From Prauserella endophytica (GTDB lineage Bacteria; Actinomycetota; Actinomycetes; Mycobacteriales; Pseudonocardiaceae): 64,000 nucleotides of DNA. This document shows positions 27,774 to 36,878 of this stretch, one piece after another. How positions within the stretch are numbered: the stretch's first letter is position 1; every line of letters starts with the position of its first letter. The DNA lies in assembly GCF_005146945.1 (NCBI RefSeq), contig NZ_SWMS01000005.1, positions 186,001-250,000 on the forward strand. Reading direction: 5' to 3'. Under the pieces are notes generated by a model. It worked only from the letters and a program-made list of their open reading frames with translations. It was not told the origin of the DNA and ran no database searches. The position numbers and the translations under genes were made by a program.

Positions 27774-29054
27774 ATGCGTCAGGACGAGCTGCTCGCACTC
27801 GATGCCGAGCACGTGTGGCACCCGTACGGCCCGATGCCGGCGACGGTGCCTCCGCTGCTGGTCAGCGAGGCCGAGGGCGTTCGGATCCGCCTCGCCGACG
27901 GGCGCGAGCTGATCGACGGCATGTCGTCGTGGTGGGCCGCGATCCACGGCTACCGGCACCCGGTCCTCGACGCGGCACTCACCGAACAGGCGGGGCGCAT
28001 GAGCCACGTGATGTTCGGCGGGCTGACCCACGAGCCCGCGATCCGGCTCGCCACCACGCTCGTCGACCTCGCGCCCGACGGCCTGCGGCACGTCTTCCTG
28101 TGCGACTCGGGATCGGTCTCGGTGGAGGTCGCCGTCAAGATGTGCCTGCAGTACCAGCGCTCCCTGGGCAGGCCGGGCAAGCGCAGGCTGCTGACCTGGC
28201 GCGGCGGCTACCACGGGGACACGTTCCACCCGATGAGCGTGTGCGACCCCGAGGGCGGCATGCACGCGCTGTGGCGTGGGGTGCTGCCGGAGCAGGTGTT
28301 CGTGCCCGCGCCGCCCCCTGGCTTCGCGGCCGGACTCGATCAGTCCTATGTGGACGAGCTGGTCCGTGCGGTAGAGCGGAACGCGGACGAGCTGGCCGCT
28401 GTGATCGTCGAACCGGTCGTCCAGGGCGCGGGCGGGATGCGGTTCCACAGCCCGGAGTACCTGCGCGTGCTGCGCGAGGTCACCGAGGCGAACGACGTGC
28501 TGCTGGTGTTCGACGAGATCGCCACGGGCTTCGGGCGCACCGGCCGGATGTTCGCCGCCGAGCACGCCGGCGTGACGCCGGACGTGCTGTGTGTCGGCAA
28601 GGCGCTGACCGGCGGCTACCTCACCATGGCCGCCGCGCTGTGCACGCCGGAGCTGGCCGCCGGGATCTCGCGTGGCGAGCTGCCCGTGCTCGCGCACGGC
28701 CCGACGTTCATGGGGAATCCGCTGTCCTGCGCCGTCGCGAACGCGTCTCTCGGCCTGCTCGCCAAGGGCACGTGGCGCGACGACGTTCGCCGCATCGAAA
28801 GCCTGCTGCGTGCCGGACTGGCCCCGGCGGCCGACGTGCCCGGGGTGGTGGACGTCCGCGTGCTCGGAGCGATCGGCGTGGTGCAGCTCGACCGCCAGGT
28901 GGATCTGGCGAGGGCGACGGCGGCCCTCGTCGAGCGGGGCGTCTGGCTGCGCCCGTTCCGCGATCTCCTCTACACCATGCCGCCGTACGTCGCAGCTGAC
29001 GACGACGTTGCGCGGGTTGCTGACGCCATGGTCCAGACCGCGCGAGCGGTGTGA
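27774..29054 (+). CDS. bioA: adenosylmethionine-8-amino-7-oxononanoate aminotransferase
   Basis: PLP enzyme of biotin synthesis that converts KAPA to DAPA using S-adenosylmethionine as amino donor; 426 residues. It starts with the usual HVWHPYGPM and [11 protein letters not shown] segments and carries the PLP lysine in [11 protein letters not shown] and the [11 protein letters not shown] motif. It is the first biotin gene here; bioD and bioB follow after a SulP-carbonic anhydrase gene. bioF is not in the window, unlike the mycobacterial bioA-bioF-bioD order. Confidence 0.95.
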   Translation: MRQDELLALDAEHVWHPYGPMPATVPPLLVSEAEGVRIRLADGRELIDGMSSWWAAIHGYRHPVLDAALTEQAGRMSHVMFGGLTHEPAIRLATTLVDLAPDGLRHVFLCDSGSVSVEVAVKMCLQYQRSLGRPGKRRLLTWRGGYHGDTFHPMSVCDPEGGMHALWRGVLPEQVFVPAPPPGFAAGLDQSYVDELVRAVERNADELAAVIVEPVVQGAGGMRFHSPEYLRVLREVTEANDVLLVFDEIATGFGRTGRMFAAEHAGVTPDVLCVGKALTGGYLTMAAALCTPELAAGISRGELPVLAHGPTFMGNPLSCAVANASLGLLAKGTWRDDVRRIESLLRAGLAPAADVPGVVDVRVLGAIGVVQLDRQVDLARATAALVERGVWLRPFRDLLYTMPPYVAADDDVARVADAMVQTARAV

Positions 29055-29384
29055 TTGCTTCAAGATCACCTTTTCGGGTCGAGCCGCGCGGAAGGCCTGA
29101 TCGTCGATCACTTCCTGCTGCCTGATTTCCGTGTGCTGTCAATGGATCGAGTGAGATCTAGACCACTTCTCGTGGGTGTTGTTCACAGGCAGGTGTCCTC
29201 TTTGTAGTGACGCACTGGTGAGGAGAACATGAGAGGGTCTTTCGATAGCGGACAAATCGCACACTCTTCGGTTATCTAGTGGTGAGTCCATCGAGCGCGC
29301 ACCGCGCTTCGCGGTCGCCGGGGACCGCGGACGACTTCACCGAATGCGAAGCCCCTTCGCAACCGCTACCTAGGAGAGTGATGC
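29055..29384 (+). promoter_or_regulatory. 330-bp intergenic region upstream of the SulP-carbonic anhydrase gene
   Basis: No full-size gene is seen. The region is less GC-rich than its surroundings, as promoter regions often are. It contains a 16-codon open frame with a ribosome-like site (29229-29279) and no strong terminator after bioA. The downstream start at 29385 is preceded by AGGAGAG, so a separate promoter for the transporter is likely here, but I cannot place its -35/-10 with confidence. Confidence 0.4.
29229..29279 (+). other. possible 16-residue leader peptide
   Basis: An ATG at 29229, preceded three bases upstream by AGGAG, opens a frame reading MRGSFDSGQIAHSSVI and stops at TAG 29277-29279, 105 bp before the SulP gene. 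Its position suggests a leader ORF, but there is no codon run or hairpin that shows attenuation. It may be chance. Confidence 0.25.
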
Positions 29385-31661
29385 ATGACGCGGAACGTTG
29401 ATCACGACAACAAGGGGAGTGAGGCCGAACGCGCCCGCCCCCGGCTGCCGCTGAGCACCGTCCTGCGCCACGACGTCCCGGCTTCCCTCGTCGTCTTCCT
29501 GGTGGCGGTGCCGCTGTCACTGGGCATCGCGCTCGCCTCCGGAGCGCCGATCGTGGCCGGACTGATCGCCGCCATCGTCGGCGGTGTCGTCGCGGGCGCG
29601 CTCGGCGGCGCGCCACTGCAGGTGAGCGGGCCCGCCGCGGGGCTGACGGTGGTCATGGCCGAGACGATCAACCAGTTCGGCTGGGTCGTCACGTGCGCCA
29701 TCACCGTCGCCGCCGGTGCTCTCCAGGTCCTTTTCGGACTGAGTCGCGTCGCGCGTGCGGCGCTCGCCATCTCCCCTGCCATCGTGCACGGCATGCTCGC
29801 CGGCATCGGCGTGACGATCGTGCTGGGGCAGCTGCACATCGTGCTCGGCGGCGAGGCGCAGAGCTCCGCCATCGACAACGTGCTCGAGCTGCCGGGCCAG
29901 ATCATCGACCTCCACGACACGGCCGCGCTGCTGGGCCTGCTGACCATCGCCCTGCTGCTGTTGTGGAGCAGGCTGCCCGCGGTCGTGCGGAAGGTGCCCG
30001 CGCCGCTGGCCGCCATCACGCTGGTCACCGTCCTCGCGATGGTCACGGGCGCGTCGGCCGAGCGCGTCGACCTGCCCAGCGAGGTGATGGAGCTCAGCTT
30101 CGTGCCGATCTTCCCGGACGGCGGCTGGTTCGACTTCGGTGTCGCGGTGCTGACGATCGCGCTCATCGCGAGCGTGGAGACGCTGCTCTCCGCCGTGGCC
30201 GTGGACAAGATGCACACGGGGCCGAGGGCGAACCTGAACCGGGAGCTCGTGGGTCAGGGCTTCGGCAACATGGCCTCCGGTTCGCTCGGCGGCCTGCCGA
30301 TCGCCGGCGTCATCGTGCGCAGCTCCACCAACGTCGCCGCGGGCGCGCGCACGCGGCTCTCGACCATCCTGCACGGGCTGTGGATCGTGCTGTTCGTCGT
30401 CGCGCTCGCCGGGGTGGTCGAGAGCATCCCGCTGGCCGCGCTCGCCGGACTGCTGGTGCACGTCGGGGCGAAGCTCGTGAACATGGCTCACATCCGGCAG
30501 GTGCTCAAGCACGGCGACCTGCCCCTGTACCTCGTGACGCTGCTCGGCGTCGTGGTGATCGACCTGCTCACCGGTGTTCTCATCGGAATCGCGTTCTCAC
30601 TGCTGCTGATGCTGCGCCGCACGATGTGGTCGGGCATCCACGCCGAAGGCAAGGGCAACCACCGGCGGATCGTCGTCGAGGGCGTGCTCACCTTCCTCTC
30701 CGTGCCCCGGCTGTCCACTGTGCTCAACTCGATCCCCGAGGGCAGCCACGTCACGCTGGAGCTCGTGGTCGACTACCTCGATCACGCGTCGTTCGAGTGC
30801 CTTTCCAACTGGCTGGACGCCCACGAGCGCGCCGGCGGCACCGTGGTGGTCGACGAGATCGGGCACCCGTGGTTCGCCAACGGCAAGTCCGACTCCCCCA
30901 CCGTGCGCAGGGACGCCGTCGAGCCGTCGGCACCGCGCTGGCTGGCCCCGTGGTCGGAGTGGATGGCCAAGGACGCCGACGTGGAGATCCCCGACCAGCG
31001 CACCGAGCCGCTGCGCAGGGGCACGTCGGAGTTCCAGGCCCGCACAGCGCCGCTCGTGCAGGAGACGCTGAGCAGGCTGGCGAGCGGACAGCAGCCGCAC
31101 ACGCTGTTCATCACGTGTGCCGACGCCCGGATCGTGCCGAACGTGATCACCACGAGCGGCCCCGGTGACCTGTTCACCGTGCGCAACGTGGGCAACTTCG
31201 TGCCGGAGCCCGGCGACGAGACCGCGGCCGACGACGCGTCGGTGGGCGCCTCCATCGAGTACGCCGTGAGCGTGCTGAGGGTCCGCGAGATCGTGGTGTG
31301 CGGGCACTCCTCGTGCGGCGCCATGAAGGCGCTCGTCGGGGATGTTCCCGACGGCATGCCGTCACTGGAGCGCTGGCTCCGGCACGGCGAGCCGAGCAGA
31401 CGGCGGTACGCCACGGCCGGCACGGTGACACTCGACGGGCAGGTGCCGGACCTCCCCGGCGACCGGCTCGCGCTGCACAACGTGCTCCAGCAGCTCGACC
31501 ACCTGCGCCGGTACCCGATCATCGCCGAGGCCGAGAGCAGGGGCGAGCTGCGGCTCACCGGCATGTACTTCGACGTCGGAAACGCGCAGGTCCACCTGCT
31601 CGACGCCGACTCGTCGGGGTTCGAGCCCGCCGGGACGGAGCGCCCGGTACGGACCGGCTGA
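29385..31661 (+). CDS. SulP-family anion transporter fused to beta-carbonic anhydrase
   Basis: A 758-residue membrane protein. Residues about 15-430 are a SulP transporter (starting RHDVPASLVVFLVAVPLSLGIALASGAP; SSTNVAAGARTRLSTI in the later part), followed by a short STAS-like segment (about 430-500). Residues about 545-740 are a beta-carbonic anhydrase with complete zinc motif: Cys578-x-Asp580-x-Arg582 (CADAR) and His641/Cys644 (GHSSCG). The fusion suggests bicarbonate uptake coupled to CO2/bicarbonate conversion at the membrane. It lies between bioA and bioD; BioD consumes CO2 and biotin enzymes use bicarbonate. A similar fusion exists in M. tuberculosis (Rv3273), but elsewhere in the genome. 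Confidence 0.92.
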   Translation: MTRNVDHDNKGSEAERARPRLPLSTVLRHDVPASLVVFLVAVPLSLGIALASGAPIVAGLIAAIVGGVVAGALGGAPLQVSGPAAGLTVVMAETINQFGWVVTCAITVAAGALQVLFGLSRVARAALAISPAIVHGMLAGIGVTIVLGQLHIVLGGEAQSSAIDNVLELPGQIIDLHDTAALLGLLTIALLLLWSRLPAVVRKVPAPLAAITLVTVLAMVTGASAERVDLPSEVMELSFVPIFPDGGWFDFGVAVLTIALIASVETLLSAVAVDKMHTGPRANLNRELVGQGFGNMASGSLGGLPIAGVIVRSSTNVAAGARTRLSTILHGLWIVLFVVALAGVVESIPLAALAGLLVHVGAKLVNMAHIRQVLKHGDLPLYLVTLLGVVVIDLLTGVLIGIAFSLLLMLRRTMWSGIHAEGKGNHRRIVVEGVLTFLSVPRLSTVLNSIPEGSHVTLELVVDYLDHASFECLSNWLDAHERAGGTVVVDEIGHPWFANGKSDSPTVRRDAVEPSAPRWLAPWSEWMAKDADVEIPDQRTEPLRRGTSEFQARTAPLVQETLSRLASGQQPHTLFITCADARIVPNVITTSGPGDLFTVRNVGNFVPEPGDETAADDASVGASIEYAVSVLRVREIVVCGHSSCGAMKALVGDVPDGMPSLERWLRHGEPSRRRYATAGTVTLDGQVPDLPGDRLALHNVLQQLDHLRRYPIIAEAESRGELRLTGMYFDVGNAQVHLLDADSSGFEPAGTERPVRTG

Positions 31662-31697
31662 TCGAGTCCGTACCACTCGGTATTAGTGTCGTGAGCC

Positions 31698-32420
31698 GTG
31701 ACCGTGCTGGTGATCTCTGGAACGGGGACCGGCGTCGGCAAGACCGTGGTGACCGCGGCGATCGCCGCGCTCGCCAGGGACCGCGGCGACGGCGTGGCCG
31801 TGCTCAAGCCCGCGCAGACCGGCGTGGCCCCGGACCAACCGGGTGACCTCGCCGATGTGCGGCGTCTGGCTGGCGACGTCGAGACCCGGGAACTGCGCCG
31901 TTATCCGGACGCGCTGTCCCCGGAAGCCGCGGCGAGGCGTAGCGGCCTGCAGCCGGTCACCCCGGCGCAGGCCGCTCGTGCCGCGGGTGAGCTGCACGAG
32001 CGGCACGACCTGGTCCTCGTGGAGGGTGCGGGCGGGCTGCTCGTGCGGTTCGACCCGGTCGGCGGGACGCTCGCCGACGTCGCGTGGTCGGTGGGCGCCG
32101 CCGTGCTGATCGTGGCCGAGGCCGGGCTCGGCACGCTCAACGCCACCGCGCTCACGGCCGAGGTCGCCACGCGAAGGGGGCTCGACGTGGCCGGCGTGAT
32201 CATCGGTTCCTGGCCCTCGGTTCCGGATCTGGCGGCGCGCAGCAACGTCGCCGACCTGCCCGTCGCGGCCGGTGCGCCACTGCTCGGCGTCCTCCCCGAG
32301 GGGCTCGGCTCCGCCACCAGGGAGGAGTTTCTCGAGGAGGCGCGCCGCGGGCTGTCGCCGTGGTTCGGCGGCGAGTTCGACCCTGACTGCTTCGCCGGAA
32401 GCGTCTCCGCCCAGACGTGA
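31698..32420 (+). CDS. bioD: dethiobiotin synthetase
   Basis: ATP-dependent ring closure of DAPA with CO2 to dethiobiotin; 240 residues. The P-loop [15 protein letters not shown], the KPAQTG segment with the catalytic Lys and the VEGAGGLLV motif are all present. The GTG at 31698 begins [12 protein letters not shown], the standard N-terminus. It starts 37 bp after the SulP-carbonic anhydrase fusion in the same direction, close enough for a shared transcript. Confidence 0.94.
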   Translation: MTVLVISGTGTGVGKTVVTAAIAALARDRGDGVAVLKPAQTGVAPDQPGDLADVRRLAGDVETRELRRYPDALSPEAAARRSGLQPVTPAQAARAAGELHERHDLVLVEGAGGLLVRFDPVGGTLADVAWSVGAAVLIVAEAGLGTLNATALTAEVATRRGLDVAGVIIGSWPSVPDLAARSNVADLPVAAGAPLLGVLPEGLGSATREEFLEEARRGLSPWFGGEFDPDCFAGSVSAQT

Positions 32421-32496
32421 CGCAGGTCGCTCCGCCGGCGGGGCCGGGCTGCGGGACACTCTGCTCGCACGTGACCTCGCCCGCGAAGGAGCTGCC

Positions 32497-33513
32497 GTGA
32501 CGGCCGCGACAACCACGCCGCGCATCCTCTCGATCGCCCGTGAGCAGGTGCTCGAAGGAGGCAGGGGACTCTCCCAGCCGCAGCTGCTCGAGGTGCTGCG
32601 CCTGCCCGACGAGCATCTGTCCGGTCTGCTCGCGCTCGCGCACGAGGTGCGGATGCGGTGGTGTGGTCCCGAGGTGGAGGTCGAGGGAATCGTCAGCCTC
32701 AAGACCGGGGGCTGTCCCGAGGACTGCCACTTCTGCTCGCAGTCGGGCCGCTTCCCGACGCCGGTGCGCTCGGCGTGGCTCGACATCCCCGGCCTCGTCA
32801 AGGCGGCGGAGGAGACGGCGGCCACCGGGGCCACCGAGTTCTGCATCGTCGCCGCCGTCCGCGGCCCGGACGCGCGGCTGCTCGCCCAGGTGCGCGACGG
32901 GATCCGGGCGATCCGGGAGTCCGGCAACGACATCCAGATCGCGTGTTCGCTGGGAATGCTGACGCAGGAGCAGGTGGACGAGCTCGTCGCCATGGGCGTG
33001 CACCGGTACAACCACAACCTCGAGACCGCGCGCTCGCATTTCCCCGAGGTGGTCACCACGCACACGTGGGAGGAGCGCTGGGAGACCCTGCGGATGGTCC
33101 GCGACGCGGGCATGGAGGTGTGCAGCGGCGGCATCATCGGCATGGGGGAGAGCGACGAGCAGCGTGCTGAGTTCGCGGCGCAGCTCGCCGAGCTCGAACC
33201 CGACGAGGTGCCGATGAACTTCCTCATCCCGCAGCCCGGCACGCCGTACGAGGCCTACCCGGTGGTCGAGGGCAGGGACGCGCTGCGCGTCGTCGCGGCG
33301 TTCCGGCTCGCGATGCCGCGCACGATGCTGCGCTTCGCGGGCGGACGGGAGCTCACGCTGGGCGACCTCGGCGCCGAGCGGGGCATGCTCGGCGGCATCA
33401 ACGCGATCATCGTCGGCAACTACCTGACCAACCTCGGCAGGCCCGCGCAGCAGGACCTCGACATGCTGAGCGAGCTGAGAATGCCGATCAAGGCGCTCAG
33501 CGAAACCCTGTGA
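32497..33513 (+). CDS. bioB: biotin synthase
   Basis: Radical SAM enzyme inserting sulfur into dethiobiotin; 338 residues. The SAM cluster motif is CPEDCHFC (Cys73, Cys77, Cys80), followed by the TIM-barrel segments [32 protein letters not shown] and [10 protein letters not shown]. The GTG at 32497 has AAGGAG five bases upstream. The sequence is of the actinobacterial type, which is thought to need the small partner BsaP encoded next; its stop overlaps that gene (GTGA). Confidence 0.95.
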   Translation: MTAATTTPRILSIAREQVLEGGRGLSQPQLLEVLRLPDEHLSGLLALAHEVRMRWCGPEVEVEGIVSLKTGGCPEDCHFCSQSGRFPTPVRSAWLDIPGLVKAAEETAATGATEFCIVAAVRGPDARLLAQVRDGIRAIRESGNDIQIACSLGMLTQEQVDELVAMGVHRYNHNLETARSHFPEVVTTHTWEERWETLRMVRDAGMEVCSGGIIGMGESDEQRAEFAAQLAELEPDEVPMNFLIPQPGTPYEAYPVVEGRDALRVVAAFRLAMPRTMLRFAGGRELTLGDLGAERGMLGGINAIIVGNYLTNLGRPAQQDLDMLSELRMPIKALSETL

Positions 33514-33707
33514 ACGAGTTCTGCGTGCACTGCGGGCAACCCGAGAGCAGGGACCACACGGCCTGCCGCACACCCCGCGCCTCGCTCGAACCGCCGCGCT
33601 ACTGCGGGCGGTGTGCCCGAAGGATGATCGTGCAGGTGACGCCGTCGGGTTGGTCGGCGCGGTGCAGCAGGCACGGCGACACCACGTCGGCGACGGCGAC
33701 CGGTTAG
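33510..33707 (+). CDS. bsaP: biotin synthase auxiliary protein
   Basis: A 65-residue cysteine-rich protein directly after bioB, with a 4-base overlap. Six cysteines are in order Cys5, Cys8 (CVHC), Cys19, Cys32, Cys35 (CGRC) and Cys52, a metal- or cluster-binding layout. Size, Cys pattern and position match the Rv1590 type protein shown in mycobacteria to be needed for BioB turnover. Identification rests on this match and on the gene order bioB-bsaP-DUF2567, conserved in M. tuberculosis. Confidence 0.82.
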   Translation: MNEFCVHCGQPESRDHTACRTPRASLEPPRYCGRCARRMIVQVTPSGWSARCSRHGDTTSATATG

Positions 33708-33758
33708 GGTGAGTCACCCCGAGTAAGGATCCGTCGTGGCGCGCGAAGGAGGCCGCGA

Positions 33759-34337
33759 GTGCCCGAGCAGCAGGCCCAGGCCACCTGGTTCGCGCAAGCG
33801 TTCGCCGGGGTGCGGCAGGAGCCGCCGAAGGTGATCGTCAAGGCGGACCTGCTGCCCGCCGTCAGCGTGCTGTCGATGGTGGGCCTGCTGGGCATCCCGC
33901 TCGGCTGGATCTGGTCACTGCTGGCGCCGCCGCTGCGCATGCGGGTGCTGAGCGCCGACGCCGATCCGGTGCCCCTGCAGCTGGAGAGCTGGCACCGGTT
34001 CGACGACCTGGCGATCTTCGTGCTGATGGGCCTGGTCACCGGGCTGATCGTGGGCGTGGCGGTGTGGTTCCTGCGGGAGCGCAGGGGGCCGGTGGTGCTC
34101 TTCGCCGCGGTGGCGGGGTCGTTGCTCGCCGCGTGGCTTGGCGCGCGCATGGGCGTCGCCTTCGCCGAGGGCCGCTACGCGCTGCCGAACCCGCCCGCGG
34201 TCGGCGACATCATCGAGAAGGCGCCCGTGCTCGAGAGCGGCTGGACGCTGCTCGCGCAGCCGTTGACCACGGCCTTGGCCTACGGCCTGCTCGCGACGTG
34301 GAACAGCCGGGACGACCTCGGCCGTCGCCTGGCGTAG
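33759..34337 (+). CDS. DUF2567 membrane protein
   Basis: A 192-residue protein with about four predicted helices (first LLPAVSVLSMVGLLGIPLGWIW, then LAIFVLMGLVTGLIVGVAVWF, VVLFAAVAGSLLAAWLGA and a last one near the C-terminus). It matches the DUF2567 family that follows bioB/Rv1590 in mycobacteria. The GTG at 33759 has AGGAGG upstream at good spacing. No function is known; its repeated linkage to biotin genes is the only clue. Confidence 0.75.
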   Translation: MPEQQAQATWFAQAFAGVRQEPPKVIVKADLLPAVSVLSMVGLLGIPLGWIWSLLAPPLRMRVLSADADPVPLQLESWHRFDDLAIFVLMGLVTGLIVGVAVWFLRERRGPVVLFAAVAGSLLAAWLGARMGVAFAEGRYALPNPPAVGDIIEKAPVLESGWTLLAQPLTTALAYGLLATWNSRDDLGRRLA

Positions 34338-34350
34338 GGACGGGTGCGGG

Positions 34351-35070
34351 CTAGTTCAGGCTTGGTTTCGAGGCGTTGTCGACTTCCGTGAACGGGGCGG
34401 GCACCGCGCGCAGCTCCGACAGGAACCCGGCCTCCCTGGTGAGCAGCTTGCACACCGTGCGCAGCCTGCGCAGCGGGTTGCGCTCCTCCAGCAGTGCCTG
34501 CCGGTCGGCCAGCGGCAGCAGGCAGTCGGACGCGAGCAGGTAGGCCAGCTCCTCCGGGCTCGTTTCCGGCGGGGGAGCATCCCAGCCGTCACGCTCCCAG
34601 GCCGACGCGCAGTAGCGGTGGTGGGCCGCCCTGGCCAGGTCGCCGAGCCGCGCGGCCACCTCCTCACTGCCGGAGGGCAGCGGGTGGTCGTCGACCCATT
34701 CGACGGTGCCGACGAGGTAGGGCGCGGAGCGCGCGTCCATGTCCACCAGCCGGAACCGTCGCGCGCCGGTGGTGACGATGTCGAACCGTCCGTCGGGCAG
34801 GCGCTTGGCCTGCCGCAGCCGGGCCGCGCAGCCGACCACGTGCACGTGCTCGAGCTCCTCGACCTCCCTCACCAGCGCGGTCTTGATCGCGACGATGCCG
34901 AAGAGGCGGTCGGGAACGGTCTCGGTGACGAGGTCGATGGTCAGCTGACGGTAGCGCGGCTCGAAGATGTGCAACGGCAGATGCGCCCCCGGGAGCAACA
35001 CGGTCTGCAACGGGAACAGGGGCAGCGTCGTAGTCGTCGTCGGTCTGCCTTCCGGTCTCGAGTCGGCCAC
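34351..35070 (-). CDS. LON-substrate-binding-domain protein
   Basis: A 239-residue protein made only of the N-terminal substrate-recognition domain of Lon protease (TTLPLFPLQTVLLPGAHLPLHIFEPRY, then TTGARRFRLVDM) plus a helical tail; no ATPase or protease domain follows. Such stand-alone proteins are common in actinobacteria, and one (Rv1593c type) also sits before nadABC in M. tuberculosis. A role as an adaptor or ubiquitin-ligase-like recognition module is speculative. The start is GTG at 35070. Confidence 0.8.
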   Translation of the reverse strand: MADSRPEGRPTTTTTLPLFPLQTVLLPGAHLPLHIFEPRYRQLTIDLVTETVPDRLFGIVAIKTALVREVEELEHVHVVGCAARLRQAKRLPDGRFDIVTTGARRFRLVDMDARSAPYLVGTVEWVDDHPLPSGSEEVAARLGDLARAAHHRYCASAWERDGWDAPPPETSPEELAYLLASDCLLPLADRQALLEERNPLRRLRTVCKLLTREAGFLSELRAVPAPFTEVDNASKPSLN

Positions 35071-35074
35071 GCGT

Positions 35075-35821
35075 TCACGTTACGGCGTCGGAGCGGGCCG
35101 CGCGCGTTCGAGAACGCTTGTCCGGCTTGGGAGATGGCGGTTTGAAGACCGCGAACGGGTCGGTGACCTGCATGTCGTCGTGCGCGAACGAGTACAGCGC
35201 CGCGGGCCTGCCACCGGCCTTTCCGGACGGGGCGGTGCAACCGGTCGGGACGAGCAGCCCGCGTCGCGACAGCACGCGCTGGAGGTTGGTCGCCGACACC
35301 CGGTAGCCGAGCGCGGCCGAGTACAACCCGCTGAGCGCGGAGATCGTGAACTCCTTGGGCGCCAGCGCGAACCCGAGGTTGGTGTAGCTCAGCTTCGCGC
35401 GCAGCCGGTCGCGGGCCCGCAGCACGATCGCCTGGTGGTCGAAGGCGGTGCGGGGCAGCGAGTCCACGGGGTGCCACGCGGTGTCCTCGGGCACCTCGGG
35501 GTCTACGCCCCACGGCACGAGGCCGAGGAACGCCGTCGCGACCACGCGCGGTCCCGGAACGCGGTACGGGTCGCTGAACACCGCCAGCTGCTCGACGTGC
35601 GTCAGCTGTTGGATGTCGACCTTCTCCGCGAGCTGGCGGCGGATCGAGGCCTCCACGTCCTCGTCCGGCCGGAGCCTGCCGCCCGGCAGCGACCAGCGCC
35701 CGACGTGCGGATCGAGCGCGCGCCGCCACAGCAGCACCCGCAGTGTGTCGTAACGCACTTGCAATACCGCCGCAAGAACCTCGTGTGCCAGGGGGTTGTT
35801 GCTGTTAATATGAGACCGCAC
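35075..35821 (-). CDS. nrtR: Nudix-related transcriptional regulator NrtR (NAD biosynthesis)
   Basis: Repressor of NAD synthesis genes, 248 residues. The N-terminal Nudix-like fold ([43 protein letters not shown]) lacks several Glu of the classic Nudix box, as expected for an ADP-ribose sensor rather than a hydrolase. The C-terminal winged helix spans about residues 150-220. It is divergent from nadABC across a 23-bp palindrome. The GTG at 35821 lies only two bases beyond that palindrome and has no ribosome site, so translation is probably leaderless. Confidence 0.9.
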   Translation of the reverse strand: MRSHINSNNPLAHEVLAAVLQVRYDTLRVLLWRRALDPHVGRWSLPGGRLRPDEDVEASIRRQLAEKVDIQQLTHVEQLAVFSDPYRVPGPRVVATAFLGLVPWGVDPEVPEDTAWHPVDSLPRTAFDHQAIVLRARDRLRAKLSYTNLGFALAPKEFTISALSGLYSAALGYRVSATNLQRVLSRRGLLVPTGCTAPSGKAGGRPAALYSFAHDDMQVTDPFAVFKPPSPKPDKRSRTRAARSDAVT

Positions 35822-35822
35822 G

Positions 35823-35845
35823 GTTTTCGATTATAAGGCGAAAAC
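35823..35845. promoter_or_regulatory. NrtR operator with overlapping divergent promoters
   Basis: A 7-bp inverted repeat GTTTTCG...CGAAAAC with a 9-bp AT-rich centre (ATTATAAGG). On the minus strand the centre reads TATAAT (35835-35830), a consensus -10 for nrtR about 8 bases before its GTG; on the plus strand TTATAAG may serve nadA. Binding here would block both promoters. The site resembles the NrtR box known for mycobacterial nadABC. Confidence 0.8.
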
Positions 35846-35870
35846 TACGGCAGGCAACCGGAGGATCGAC

Positions 35871-36878
35871 ATGACGGTTCAGGCGGAGGCGTTCGTTCCC
35901 TACGGGGGTGTGGAGGCCGATGCGGCCTGGGTCGACGAGGTGCGCAGGCTCGCGAAAGAGCGCGACGCGGTGCTGCTCGCGCACAATTACCAGCTTCCCG
36001 AGATCCAGGAGATCGCCGATCACACGGGGGACTCCCTCGCGCTGAGCAGGATCGCGGCGGCCAGCGACGCCTCGACCATCGTTTTCTGCGGCGTGCACTT
36101 CATGGCGGAGACCGCGAAGATCCTGGCCCCGGAGAAGACGGTGCTGATCCCGGACGCGCGGGCGGGCTGCTCGCTCGCCGACTCGATCACCGGGGAGCAG
36201 CTGCGCGCCTGGAAGGCGGAGCACCCCGGCGCCGTAGTGGTCTCGTACGTGAACACCACCGCCGAGGTCAAGGCCGAGACCGACATCTGCTGCACGTCGT
36301 CCAACGCCGTCGACGTCGTCGCCTCGATTCCCGAGGACCGCGAGGTGCTGTTCTGCCCCGACCAGTTCCTGGGCGCGCACGTCAAGCGCGTGACGGGGCG
36401 GGAGAACCTGCACATCTGGGCGGGCGAATGCCACGTGCACGCGGGCATCAACGGCCCCGAGCTGGCCGAGCGTGCCGCGGCGTCGCCGGAGGCCGATCTG
36501 TTCATCCACCCCGAGTGCGGGTGCGCCACCTCGGCGCTCTATCTCGCGGGTGAGGGCGCCGTGGCGCCCGACCGCGTCAAGATCCTCTCCACCGGCGACA
36601 TGCTGCACGCCGCGCGCGAGACGAACGCGTCGTCGGTGCTCGTCGCCACCGAGGTCGGCATGCTGCACCAGCTGCGCAAGGCCGCGCCCGAGATCGACTT
36701 CCGCGCGGTGAACGACCGCGCGTCGTGCCGCTACATGAAGATGATCACCCCCGCCGCGCTGCTGCGTTCGCTGCGCGAGGGTGCCGACGAGGTGCACGTC
36801 GACCCGGAGACGGCCGCGAGGGCCAGCGCCTCGGTCCAGCGGATGATCGAGATCGGCAAGCCTGGCGGCGGGGAATGA
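35871..36878 (+). CDS. nadA: quinolinate synthase
   Basis: [4Fe-4S] enzyme that condenses iminoaspartate and dihydroxyacetone phosphate to quinolinate; 335 residues. Landmarks are [26 protein letters not shown], the Cys-containing CCTSSNA and the HPECGCATS segment bearing a cluster Cys. The ATG at 35871 has GGAGG upstream. It is the first gene of nadA-nadB-nadC, with overlapping starts, controlled by the NrtR operator at 35823-35845. Confidence 0.95.
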   Translation: MTVQAEAFVPYGGVEADAAWVDEVRRLAKERDAVLLAHNYQLPEIQEIADHTGDSLALSRIAAASDASTIVFCGVHFMAETAKILAPEKTVLIPDARAGCSLADSITGEQLRAWKAEHPGAVVVSYVNTTAEVKAETDICCTSSNAVDVVASIPEDREVLFCPDQFLGAHVKRVTGRENLHIWAGECHVHAGINGPELAERAAASPEADLFIHPECGCATSALYLAGEGAVAPDRVKILSTGDMLHAARETNASSVLVATEVGMLHQLRKAAPEIDFRAVNDRASCRYMKMITPAALLRSLREGADEVHVDPETAARASASVQRMIEIGKPGGGE

